A stretch of DNA of 64,000 bases. It comes from Myxococcus stipitatus. GTDB lineage: Bacteria > Myxococcota > Myxococcia > Myxococcales > Myxococcaceae. Below are positions 35,637-43,097 of this stretch, piece by piece. Position numbers and translations under genes: made by a program. Positions within the stretch are counted from its first letter, which is position 1; each line of letters begins with the position of its first letter. The notes under the pieces were generated by a model that was not told the DNA's origin, searched no databases, and saw nothing but the letters and a program-made list of their open reading frames with translations. The stretch is from contig NZ_CP147913.1 of assembly GCF_037414475.1 (NCBI RefSeq), positions 4,216,001-4,280,000 of the forward strand, written 5' to 3'.

Positions 35637-35654
35637 CGTGAAACACAGCCAGGA

Positions 35655-36248
35655 CTACTGGATGGCGTAGACCTGCACGGCGTTGCCGGTGAAGGCCTTG
35701 TCGCCCATCTTCACCGTGTTCGCCGCGCCCACGGCGCCGTTGGCGCAGCGCATGCCGGTCGCCTGGTTCTTGAAGAAGATCTCCAGGCTGAGCTTCTTCT
35801 GGTCCGCGGAGAAGCCGCCGCGGCCCTCCTGCACCAGGCCGCCCGGGAAGGTGAACGTCACGTCGAAGCAGCTGCCGTCCTCCGTCGCGTTCTCGATGAG
35901 GACGGTGGTGGAGGTGAAGGTGAGCGGGTTCTTCGCCTGGTCATGGTGGCAGACGCCATCCGTGATGGTGCCCGGGATGCTGTCGACCTTGAAGTTGCCG
36001 GCCGCCACCGACATGGTGACCTTCTGGTAGCACTGCGACACAGCGCCAAAGTCGGTGTCCTCGCTGTAGCCGTTGGGATGAGAGGGGATGTTGTCCCCCG
36101 TCATCACCATCGACTTGCCGTCCAGGAACGCCAGGATGTTGGCGGAGCTGTTGAGCTTCGGCTTCTCGACGACGGGGTCCTTGTCGTCACCACAGCCCAC
36201 GAGGCCCAGCGTGCACAGCATCACCGCGGACAGAAGCTTCTTCTTCAT
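35655..36248 (-). CDS. small lipoprotein of the lipid locus
   Basis: A 197-residue lipoprotein: MKKKLLSAVMLCTLGLVGC, lipidated Cys at 19. The mature part is beta-rich with paired cysteines (SQCYQK, VCHHDQ, SCFDVT, MRCANG) and phenylalanine-rich strands (LTFTSTTVLIE, CFDVTFTFPGG). No catalytic motif is visible. The start has GGGGAG eight bases upstream, next to a small hairpin. It lies between the AMP ligase gene (98 bases upstream) and the porin gene (213 bases downstream), all on the same strand, so it may be the envelope partner of the porin. Function unknown. Confidence 0.78.
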   Translation of the reverse strand: MKKKLLSAVMLCTLGLVGCGDDKDPVVEKPKLNSSANILAFLDGKSMVMTGDNIPSHPNGYSEDTDFGAVSQCYQKVTMSVAAGNFKVDSIPGTITDGVCHHDQAKNPLTFTSTTVLIENATEDGSCFDVTFTFPGGLVQEGRGGFSADQKKLSLEIFFKNQATGMRCANGAVGAANTVKMGDKAFTGNAVQVYAIQ

Positions 36249-36266
36249 GTGATTGCTCCCCTTCTC

Positions 36267-36284
36267 GCCGGTGTCACCACCGGC
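36267..36284 (-). promoter_or_regulatory. hairpin next to the lipoprotein ribosome binding site
   Basis: A perfect 7-bp inverted repeat GCCGGTG/CACCGGC with a 4-base loop lies just before the GGGGAG ribosome site (36252-36259) of the lipoprotein gene. It could influence translation or act as a processing site between the ligase and lipoprotein cistrons. No T tract follows it. Confidence 0.4.
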
Positions 36285-36346
36285 AGGTCACGACAGACGA
36301 CAGGCTTTGAGGGCCAGATGAGACAGGCCCGTTTTCAACGGCGTGT

Positions 36347-37930
36347 TCAGCGCGGCGCGGCGCTTCGGGAGGGCGTCACGGCCCTGTCCGCGTCGGCGGC
36401 GATGGCCGCCTCGCGCAGCTCGCGCTTGAGAATCTTCCCCGCCGCGGACACCGGCAGGCGCTCCACCAACTCCACCTGCTTGGGCACCTTGAAGCGCGCC
36501 ACCCGGCCGCGCAGGTGCTCGAGCAGCACGTCCCCGGAAGCCTGCGCGCCCGGCTTGAGCACCACGAAGGCGCGGCCCACCTCGCCCCATTTCGCGTCGG
36601 GCACGCCCACCACCGAGCACTGCTGCACCGCGGGGTGTTCGTAGAGCACCGACTCCAGCTCCAGCGGGTACACGTTCTCTCCACCGGAGATGAACATGTC
36701 CTTCTTGCGGCCGGCGATGGTGAAGAAGCCGTCCGCGTCCACGCGCGCCAGGTCCCCCGAGTGGAACCAGCCATCCGCGTCGATGGCCTCGCGCGTGGCG
36801 GCCGCGTCCTCGAAGTAGCCCGAGCACATCGAGGGGCCCTTGAGGACGAGCTCCCCCACCTGGCCGACGGGCACCTCGCGGCCGTCGTCGTCCACCAACT
36901 TCGCGGCGATGAAGTAGTTGGGGCGGCCGATGGAGCCCGCCTTCGACACCGCGAACTCGGGCCCCATGCTGAAGATTCCCGGGCCGAACTCCGTCATGCC
37001 GAAGCCCTGCTTGAAGGGCACCGCGTGCACGGCCTGCCACGCCTGGATGAGCGGCACCGGCAGCGCCGCGCCACCGCTGGTCATGAAGCGCACGGAGGAG
37101 AAGTCCGTGCTCGCGAAGCGCGGCGAGTCGAGCAACTGCTGGTACTGCGTGGGCACCGCGAAGAAGAGCGACACCTTCTCGCGGGGGATGAGCGCGAGCA
37201 GCTCCTCCGGCTCCCAGCGGCGCATGATGACCACCGTGCCGCCCGCGGTGAGCAAGGGCACCGTGTAGACCAGCAGTCCGCCCGTGTGGAACATGGGCGT
37301 GTGCGTCACGGTGACGTCGCCGGGGCGCACCTCGTGCACCAGCGTGTTGAGCGTGTTCCACGCCACCATGCGGTAGCTGATGCACGCGCCCTTGGAGCGC
37401 CCCGTGGTGCCGCCCGTGAAGAGCAGGCAGAGGATGTCCTCCTCGGACACCGCGTCGTTCTTCACCGGCTCCGTGGGGCGGTGCGCGAGCGCCGCTGAGT
37501 ACGCGGTGGCGCCCGGCAGCCCCTGGGGCTCGAGCGAGACGAGGTGCAGCGACTCCCCCACGTGCTCGCGCACCTGGGCCACGGCGTCGCGGAAGTCGTC
37601 GCCGAAGAGGAGCACGCGCGGACGGATGGCGCGCACCAGGTCGGTGAGCTCGGCGGCGTGCAGGCGCCAGTTGTAGGGGACGAAGATGGCGCCCAGCTTC
37701 CCGCAGGCGAAGAGGACGTCCAGGTACTCCACGCCGTTGTGGGCGACCAGGCCCACGCGGTCGCCGCGCTTCACGCCGGCGACGTCGCGCAGCCAGCCTC
37801 CGAGCGCCTCGGCGCGCGCGTTCAGGTCGCGATAGGTGAAGCGGCCCGCGGCGCCCTTGGCCGTGTCCACCACCGCGACGTGCTCGGGCCAGTACAGGGC
37901 GCCCCGCCCCATCCAGTCTCCGATGAACAT
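36347..37930 (-). CDS. AMP-dependent acyl ligase of the lipid locus
   Basis: An ANL-superfamily enzyme of 527 residues, predicted to activate a fatty or similar acid. ATG 37930 is chosen because GGAGG sits five bases upstream, inside the extended frame. Motifs: LLFTGGTTGRSKGACIS (P-loop), GFGMTEFGP (A5), SGDLARVDADGFF (A7), GRKKDMFISGGENVYPLELE (A8) and the catalytic lysine in PVSAAGKILKRELR (A10). The C-terminal tail is Ala/Arg rich. It starts 15 bases after the stop of the KAS III-like gene, so the two are co-transcribed. It could feed acyl-CoA or acyl-AMP to the neighbouring protein. Confidence 0.9.
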   Translation of the reverse strand: MFIGDWMGRGALYWPEHVAVVDTAKGAAGRFTYRDLNARAEALGGWLRDVAGVKRGDRVGLVAHNGVEYLDVLFACGKLGAIFVPYNWRLHAAELTDLVRAIRPRVLLFGDDFRDAVAQVREHVGESLHLVSLEPQGLPGATAYSAALAHRPTEPVKNDAVSEEDILCLLFTGGTTGRSKGACISYRMVAWNTLNTLVHEVRPGDVTVTHTPMFHTGGLLVYTVPLLTAGGTVVIMRRWEPEELLALIPREKVSLFFAVPTQYQQLLDSPRFASTDFSSVRFMTSGGAALPVPLIQAWQAVHAVPFKQGFGMTEFGPGIFSMGPEFAVSKAGSIGRPNYFIAAKLVDDDGREVPVGQVGELVLKGPSMCSGYFEDAAATREAIDADGWFHSGDLARVDADGFFTIAGRKKDMFISGGENVYPLELESVLYEHPAVQQCSVVGVPDAKWGEVGRAFVVLKPGAQASGDVLLEHLRGRVARFKVPKQVELVERLPVSAAGKILKRELREAAIAADADRAVTPSRSAAPR

Positions 37931-37945
37931 GCGCGCCTCCACGGC

Positions 37946-38941
37946 TCAGGCCGTCCAGCGATAGAGGGCGGAGGCCATGGCGAGACCACCGCCGCTGGCA
38001 CAGAAGGCCACCAAATCACCACGCCGCACCTTCCCCTGGACGACCGCGTCGTCGAGCGTCATGGGGATGCAGGCCGAGCCGGTGTAGCCCCACTTGTCCA
38101 TGGTGTAGTGCGCCTTCTCCATGGGCTGATTCAGCGCCTTCATGGTGGCCTCGATGGTGCGCAGGTTGAGCTGGGTGAAGACGAACAGCTTCACGTCATC
38201 CAGCGTCTGCGACTGCTTCTTGAGGAGCTGGTCCAGGAGCATGGGCCAGCGCTCGGTGTTGAACGTCGCGGGGAACTTGCGGACGAACTGCACGGCAGGC
38301 TTGCCGCCGGTGAGGGGCAGCGTCTCCGCGGTGGCGGGGCGGTGGCTGCCGCCGGTGTAGATGCCGAGCGCGTCGTGGTACTCGCCGTTGGCCAGCAGCT
38401 TCGCGCCCATGAAGCCGGGCTTGTCGCCCGCGCCCAGGACCACCGCGCCCGCGCCGTCCGCGAACAGGGTGCAGGTCTTCTTGTCCTTCCAGTTCACGTA
38501 GCGGGTCATCGCGTACGCGCCCACGACGAGGATGCGGCGGTAGCTGTCGTCCGCGGCAATCGTCTTGGAGCCCACGTCCAGCGCCGTCACCCACCCGGCG
38601 CACGCGCAGTTGAGGTCGTACGTACCAGCGTTGACGGCGCCCAGCTTGGCCTGCACCACGGAGGAGGTGGCGGGGCTCAGGTAGTCGGGCGTGTCGGTGG
38701 CGACGATGACCAGGTCCAGCTCCTCCGGCTTCGTCCCGGAGCGCTCCAGCGCCTGGCGGGCGGCGGCGACGCACAGGTCACTGGTGGCCTGGGAGTCCGC
38801 CATGACGTGGCGCTGCTTGATGCCCACGTTCTGCTGGAGCCACTCGTCCACGGGCTCGCCGAGGAGCTTCTCGACGTCCGCGTTGGTGAGGACCTTCTCG
38901 GGGACGTAACGGCCGGTGGAGAGGATCTGCGCGTATCGCAT
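37946..38941 (-). CDS. KAS III-like thiolase-fold protein lacking the catalytic His and Asn
   Basis: A 331-residue protein with the ketoacyl-ACP synthase III fold. The nucleophile is kept (Cys114 in NCACAGWVTAL), but aligned by eye with E. coli FabH the VPHQANLR motif reads VFTQLNLR, so the active-site His is Thr256, and the HGNTSAAS motif reads WGYTGSAC, so the active-site Asn is Tyr286. All surrounding residues (GGG near 317-319, SALYRW at the end) are kept, so this is not decay. It may bind or transfer acyl groups without decarboxylative condensation. ATG 38941 opens the family N-terminus. It lies between TetR and the AMP ligase. Confidence 0.85.
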   Translation of the reverse strand: MRYAQILSTGRYVPEKVLTNADVEKLLGEPVDEWLQQNVGIKQRHVMADSQATSDLCVAAARQALERSGTKPEELDLVIVATDTPDYLSPATSSVVQAKLGAVNAGTYDLNCACAGWVTALDVGSKTIAADDSYRRILVVGAYAMTRYVNWKDKKTCTLFADGAGAVVLGAGDKPGFMGAKLLANGEYHDALGIYTGGSHRPATAETLPLTGGKPAVQFVRKFPATFNTERWPMLLDQLLKKQSQTLDDVKLFVFTQLNLRTIEATMKALNQPMEKAHYTMDKWGYTGSACIPMTLDDAVVQGKVRRGDLVAFCASGGGLAMASALYRWTA

Positions 38942-38949
38942 TGCGGTGT

Positions 38950-39696
38950 TCAGCTCCGGGCGCTCCGCGCCGGACGGCGCGCGGGACGCAGCGTGTTCTT
39001 CTTCGGTGTCTTGGGTGTCTTGGAAGCGGCGGGGGCCTTGGAGGCGGCGGTGGACTTCAGGCCGTTGCGTCCGGTGGCGGCGGCGGGGCGGGCGTCGAGG
39101 CCGTGGCGGATGAGGCTCATCGCGGTGTCGAGCACGCGCTCGAGGCCCCGGTCCTCCTCCCACAGCACCCAGCGCATGCCGAGGAAGTCGCCGATGCCCA
39201 TCAGGCAGTAGGCGAGCGTCTCCGGGTCCATGCGGCGCACTTCGCCTTCGTCCATGGCGTTGGAGAGGCCGGTGACGTAGCCCTTGGCGAAGCGGTCGTA
39301 GTAGCGGCGGTAGCAGTCGGTGTCGACGAACTCCGCCTGGCGCACGACGCGGTAGAGGTTGGGGTGCTGGCGGACGAACTGGAAGAAGGTGCGCAGGCCC
39401 TCGCGCTCCACGTCCATGCGGTTGTCGCAGCGGGCGGTGGACTCACCGATGAGGCGGCGCAGGCGCGTGCCCAGGTCGTCGACCACTTCGATGAAGATGG
39501 ACTGCTTGTCGGGGAAGTAGACGTAGAACGTTCCGAGCGCCACGCCGCTCTTGCGGGTGATGTCCGCGATGGACGCGCGCTCGTAGCCCTTCTCTCCGAA
39601 GACCGACTCCGCGGCCTTCAGCAGCTTCGCACGCGTCCGCTGTCCTCGCGGGGTGACGGGTCCGGAGCGGTCTGGAGAAGTTGAAGGCCGATTCAT
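38950..39696 (-). CDS. TetR-family transcriptional repressor
   Basis: A 248-residue regulator. Residues about 17-65 form the TetR helix-turn-helix (RAKLLKAAESVFGEKGYERASIADITRKSGVALGTFYVYFPDKQSIFIEVV). The rest is an alpha-helical ligand-binding domain with aromatics (YRRYYDRFAKGYVTG) suited to a hydrophobic ligand such as an acyl-CoA. The C-terminal 35 residues are Ala/Lys/Arg-rich, an unusual basic tail. It is the first gene of the locus, eight bases before the KAS III-like gene, so it should autoregulate and control the downstream genes. The putative operator at 39679-39705 covers its own start codon. Confidence 0.92.
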   Translation of the reverse strand: MNRPSTSPDRSGPVTPRGQRTRAKLLKAAESVFGEKGYERASIADITRKSGVALGTFYVYFPDKQSIFIEVVDDLGTRLRRLIGESTARCDNRMDVEREGLRTFFQFVRQHPNLYRVVRQAEFVDTDCYRRYYDRFAKGYVTGLSNAMDEGEVRRMDPETLAYCLMGIGDFLGMRWVLWEEDRGLERVLDTAMSLIRHGLDARPAAATGRNGLKSTAASKAPAASKTPKTPKKNTLRPARRPARSARS

Positions 39697-39705
39697 GTTT
39701 CACCT
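39679..39705. promoter_or_regulatory. putative TetR operator overlapping the TetR start codon
   Basis: A 27-base element with inverted arms AGTTGAA (39679-39685) and TTCACCT (39699-39705, one mismatch) and inner core CCGATTCATG. 24 of its 27 positions are identical to the element at 42963-42989 upstream of the FabG-like SDR gene. It covers the ATG of the TetR gene (39694-39696). A nearby AGCGG/CCGCT inverted repeat lies at 39706-39721. Confidence 0.6.
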
Positions 39706-39914
39706 AGCGGTAGCACCCGCTCGACGCGGTTGTCAAAGCGCGGACAATGGCTCCGCGCGTCATGGACGACGGGCGACGCGGGGCGTCACCCTGGAGGCCT
39801 CATGCCTCCGAGCGCTGGAGCGTACTCCGATTGCGAGAGCACCCAAGGAGCACCATCGACGCGGCGCGTGGTCGATGCTTCGATGCGTGGCTCACCCAGG
39901 GGAAAGTCCACACC

Positions 39915-40853
39915 ATGAAGCGCCCGTCGTTCCTCCCACTGTCCCTGCTCCTCGTCGCGTGGCTCGGCGCGGGCTGCGCTTCCACGCCCACCGCGCGGCA
40001 GTATGTCCCCGCCGACTCCGGCAACGCCTTCCTGTGGGAAGTGAAGGACTCACACGGCGGCGTCGCGTACCTCGTCGGCTCCATCCACATGGGCAAGCCC
40101 GGCGCCCTCACTCTCCCCGCCTCCATGGAGGCCGCCTTCTCCAAGGCCGAGGTCCTCGCCGTCGAGGTCGACACCACCCGCACCGACCCCACCACCCTGC
40201 AGAAGCTCGTGCTCGAGTTGGGCACGCTCCCCGAGGGCCAGGGCCTCTCCCAACGCCTGGACCCCACCACGCGCGAGCTGCTCGAGCGCACCGCCACGCG
40301 GCTGGGCATCGCCGCGCAGGGGCTCGAGCGGCTGCGCCCCTGGCTCGCGGGCCTGCTGCTCAACAACCTGGAGTTCGAGGCCGCCGGCTACAAGCAGGGC
40401 CACGGCATCGACCGGGCCTTCCTCGACCGCGCCCACGGCCTCCAGAAGCAGGTGATGGAGTTGGAGACCGCCGACGGACAGCTCCGCATGCTCGCGGGCA
40501 CTCCCGACAAGCTCCAGGACCTCATGCTCCGCGACCAACTCCGCCGCGAGCAGCCCCCCGCCGAAATCGTCGAGGCCCTCACCTCCGCCTGGAAGGCCGG
40601 CGACGCGGACGGCATGGCCGCCCTGCTGCTCGAGGGCGCCAAGGACGCCACGTACCGCCCCGTCTACGAGCGCGTCTTCTTCGAGCGCAATGTCCAGATG
40701 GCCAACAAGCTGGACACCCTGCTCGCCGAGCCCCGCGTCCACCTGGTCGTCGTCGGCGCGGGCCACGTCGTCGGCCCCGAGGGCATCGTCGCCCTCCTCC
40801 AGAAGAAGGGCCACACCGTCCGCCAGCTCCCACGCGACGCCGCCACTCCGTGA
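39915..40853 (+). CDS. TraB/GumN-family lipoprotein
   Basis: A 312-residue lipoprotein: signal MKRPSFLPLSLLLVAWLGAGC gives Cys21. The family landmarks are LVGSIHMG at about residue 53-60 and the C-terminal VVVGAGHVVGPEGIVALLQKKGH with conserved Gly/His. The family (PF01963) has a protease-like Tiki fold with metal-binding histidines; here the His in GSIH and the GxGH motif are both present. Start ATG 39915 has GGGGAAAG nine bases upstream. It is divergent from the TetR gene. A role in pheromone or peptide inactivation is known for relatives, but nothing here specifies it. Confidence 0.85.
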   Translation: MKRPSFLPLSLLLVAWLGAGCASTPTARQYVPADSGNAFLWEVKDSHGGVAYLVGSIHMGKPGALTLPASMEAAFSKAEVLAVEVDTTRTDPTTLQKLVLELGTLPEGQGLSQRLDPTTRELLERTATRLGIAAQGLERLRPWLAGLLLNNLEFEAAGYKQGHGIDRAFLDRAHGLQKQVMELETADGQLRMLAGTPDKLQDLMLRDQLRREQPPAEIVEALTSAWKAGDADGMAALLLEGAKDATYRPVYERVFFERNVQMANKLDTLLAEPRVHLVVVGAGHVVGPEGIVALLQKKGHTVRQLPRDAATP

Positions 40854-41190
40854 GCCCCACGGCCTCGCGCCGCCCCGTCTGAGACAGCCGGGCCCGTCAT
40901 CGGGCCCCGCGCGACGGCGGATCCACCCCACGGCGAGGAAGCCGCGCACCCCACGTGGGCAACGCCCTGCCCCACGTGACGACGGCACCTCCACGTCCGC
41001 GCGGCGGATCCACGGCGGAGTCCACGGCACCTCACCCGCAGTCCCCACCCACCCGGGCTGCGGGCGCCTGTCACCTGCCTTGCTCACATTCGGGCTTGCG
41101 TTATCCGCCCAGTTGCCTATTTTGCACGCCAAATTTAATTTAGCAGCCGAACCCTTTCGGGACTTATAAAAATAAGGTTTGTTGCCCCTC
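40854..41190. promoter_or_regulatory. Lrp gene control region with AT-rich palindrome
   Basis: 337 bases with no gene. The last 70 are markedly AT-rich for this genome (TTTAATTT, TATAAA at 41165-41170). A 17-base imperfect palindrome (14 of 17 symmetric) lies at 41128-41144, fitting the site type used by Lrp/AsnC dimers, and it sits just before the Lrp start, consistent with autoregulation. A CGGGCCC hairpin at 40889-40908 may end the upstream gene but lacks a T tract. Confidence 0.5.
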
Positions 41191-41667
41191 ATGCCCATGG
41201 ATGAACTCGACTTCCGCCTGGTGGACCTGTTGCAGCGCGATGGCCGCGCGACGCAGCTGGAGCTGTCGCGCGCGGTGGGTTTGTCGCAGCCCGCGGTGGC
41301 GGAGCGGATCCGCAAGTTGGAAGAGCGGGGGGTCGTCACGGGCTACGCGGCGCGCGTGGACGCGACGAAGCTGGGCAAGGACATCACGGCGTTCATCGGG
41401 GTGAGCATCGAGCACCCCAAGTACTTCGAGGGCTTCGCGAAGAAGGTCCTCGCGCTGCCCGACGTGCTGGAGTGCCACCGCGTCGCCGGGCAGGACTCCT
41501 ATCTGCTCAAGGTCAAGAGCGCGAACACGCGCACCTTGGACTCGCTGCTCGTGGAGACGCTGCGCACCATCGCCGGCGTGACCCGCACGCAGACCACCAT
41601 TGTCCTGTCATCCATCAAAGAGGACACGCACGTCCGCGTGCCTCCCGAGTACGCCAAAGGAGAGTGA
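41191..41667 (+). CDS. Lrp/AsnC-family transcriptional regulator
   Basis: A 158-residue regulator. The N-terminal helix-turn-helix reads MDELDFRLVDLLQRDGRATQLELSRAVGLSQPAVAERIRKLEERGVVTGYAARVD, followed by the AsnC ligand-binding domain (AFIGVSIE, LECHRVAGQDSYLLKVKSANTRTLDSLL). The start could also be the ATG at 41197. It overlaps nothing and ends three bases before the aminotransferase gene, so the two are surely co-transcribed. Such pairs typically control a single amino acid pathway in response to the amino acid. Ligand unknown. Confidence 0.93.
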   Translation: MPMDELDFRLVDLLQRDGRATQLELSRAVGLSQPAVAERIRKLEERGVVTGYAARVDATKLGKDITAFIGVSIEHPKYFEGFAKKVLALPDVLECHRVAGQDSYLLKVKSANTRTLDSLLVETLRTIAGVTRTQTTIVLSSIKEDTHVRVPPEYAKGE

Positions 41668-41670
41668 GAG

Positions 41671-42888
41671 ATGAGTGCCGACGCCATGAGCGCCCCCCTT
41701 CCCCCGCCGCCGGTCTGGCGTCTCGCGCAACGCATGTCGCGCATCAAGACGTCCGCGGTGCGCGAAATCCTCAAGGTCGCCGAGCGGCCCGACATCCTCT
41801 CCTTCGCCGGCGGCCTGCCCGCCCCCGAGCTCTTCCCGCTGGAGGCCATCGCGGACGCCCACGCGCGTGTGCTGGCCGAGGACGGCCGCTCCGCCCTCCA
41901 GTACAGCACCACGGAGGGCTTCGCCCCGCTGCGTGAGTGGATTGCCACGCACCTGGGCAAGAAGGGCCGCGTGTGCACCGCGGACCAGGTCCTCATCACC
42001 AACGGCTCGCAGCAGGGCATCGACCTGGTGGCGAAGGTCCTCCTGGACCCGGGTGACCTGGTCATCGTGGAGAACCCCAGCTACCTGGCCGCGCTGCAGA
42101 CGTTCGGCGGCTACGAGGCGAAGTTCGCCACGGTGGAGAGCGACGACCACGGCATGCGCGTGGACGACCTGGAGCGCGTGCTGGCGACGCACAAGCCGAA
42201 GCTGCTCTACATCGTCGCCAACTTCCAGAACCCCAAGGGCACCACCCTGGCCCTGGAGCGGCGCAAGGAGCTGGTGCGGCTGGCGCAGCAGCACCGCTTC
42301 CTCATCCTGGAGGATGACCCGTACGGCGAGCTGCGCTTCCGCGGCGAGCACCTGCCGTCCCTTGCCGCCTTCGACGACCAGGGCGTCGTCGTGTCCCTGG
42401 GCACGTTCTCCAAGACGCTGGCCCCGGGTCTGCGCATCGGCTGGGTGGCGGGCCCCAAGGACTTCGTGCGCAGCCTCACCATCGCCAAGCAGTCCACGGA
42501 CCTGCACACGGCCACCGTCGCCCAGCGCGCCGTGGTGAAGCTGCTCCAGAACTTCGACTACTACGGCCACCTGGAGGCGCTGCGCCCCGTCTACGGCGAG
42601 CGCGCCAACGCCATGCTGGACGCCCTCAAGCTCCACATGCCCGAGGGCACGAGCTGGACGCACCCCGATGGCGGCATGTTCCTCTGGGCCCAACTTCCCC
42701 CGGGCCTCAGCGGTGACACCCTGCTACCGCGCGCCATCGAGCAGAAGGTCGCCTTCGTCCCGGGCAGCCCCTTCTTCGCCACCAACCCGCGCTCGGAGTT
42801 CATCCGCCTCAACTACTCCAACCGCCCGCCGGAGCTGATTGCCGAGGGCATGCGCCGCCTGGGCGCCGTCATCTCCGGCGCCCTGTAG
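41671..42888 (+). CDS. class I/II PLP aminotransferase, LysN/2-aminoadipate type
   Basis: A 405-residue PLP enzyme. It contains ILSFAGGLPAPELFP, the cofactor motifs TNGSQQGIDLVAKVLLDPGD, the pyridine-contact segment YIVANFQNPKG, and the Schiff-base lysine in LGTFSKTLAPGLRIGW. The N-terminal LSFAGGLPAPELFP opening is the signature of the 2-aminoadipate/aspartate and multi-substrate aminotransferase group, often annotated LysN-like. It is the second gene of the Lrp-type operon, three bases downstream, so its expression should answer to the amino acid sensed by that regulator. Followed by a strong terminator. Confidence 0.92.
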   Translation: MSADAMSAPLPPPPVWRLAQRMSRIKTSAVREILKVAERPDILSFAGGLPAPELFPLEAIADAHARVLAEDGRSALQYSTTEGFAPLREWIATHLGKKGRVCTADQVLITNGSQQGIDLVAKVLLDPGDLVIVENPSYLAALQTFGGYEAKFATVESDDHGMRVDDLERVLATHKPKLLYIVANFQNPKGTTLALERRKELVRLAQQHRFLILEDDPYGELRFRGEHLPSLAAFDDQGVVVSLGTFSKTLAPGLRIGWVAGPKDFVRSLTIAKQSTDLHTATVAQRAVVKLLQNFDYYGHLEALRPVYGERANAMLDALKLHMPEGTSWTHPDGGMFLWAQLPPGLSGDTLLPRAIEQKVAFVPGSPFFATNPRSEFIRLNYSNRPPELIAEGMRRLGAVISGAL

Positions 42889-42915
42889 TCCGCGCCGCCA
42901 GGACCTCCAGGTCGT

Positions 42916-42950
42916 GCCGCGCCGCGTCGGGTCTCCCGGCGCGGCGTTTT
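42916..42950 (+). terminator. Rho-independent terminator after the aminotransferase gene
   Basis: Perfect 9-bp inverted repeat GCCGCGCCG (42916-42924) and CGGCGCGGC (42937-42945) with a 12-base loop, followed by G and then TTTT (42947-42950). It begins 28 bases after the stop codon. Confidence 0.75.
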
Positions 42951-42962
42951 CATTTCCACCGG

Positions 42963-42989
42963 AGTTGAATCCCGATTCATGTTTCAACT
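42963..42989. promoter_or_regulatory. putative TetR operator upstream of the SDR gene
   Basis: Arms AGTTGAA (42963-42969) and TTCAACT (42983-42989) are perfectly complementary and extend to GGAGTTGAA/TTCAACTCC. The core CCGATTCATG is identical to that at 39679-39705. It lies 108 bases upstream of the SDR start, just after the terminator, so it is placed to control the SDR promoter. The inner TGAATC/GATTCA is also symmetric. Confidence 0.6.
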
Positions 42990-43097
42990 CCTTCCCCGCT
43001 GGCCAGGGCGGGCCGGGTTGCGTACCCTGCGCGGCGGACCTTCTGGCGGCGAAGGGGTGCTCGAGTCACTCCGCCGCCCAACACACCGGAGAGACAC

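Noticed and set aside
40889-40908. CGGGCCC hairpin after the TraB/GumN gene as a terminator
   Set aside because: No T tract follows, and GGGCCC symmetric sites are common in 70% GC DNA.
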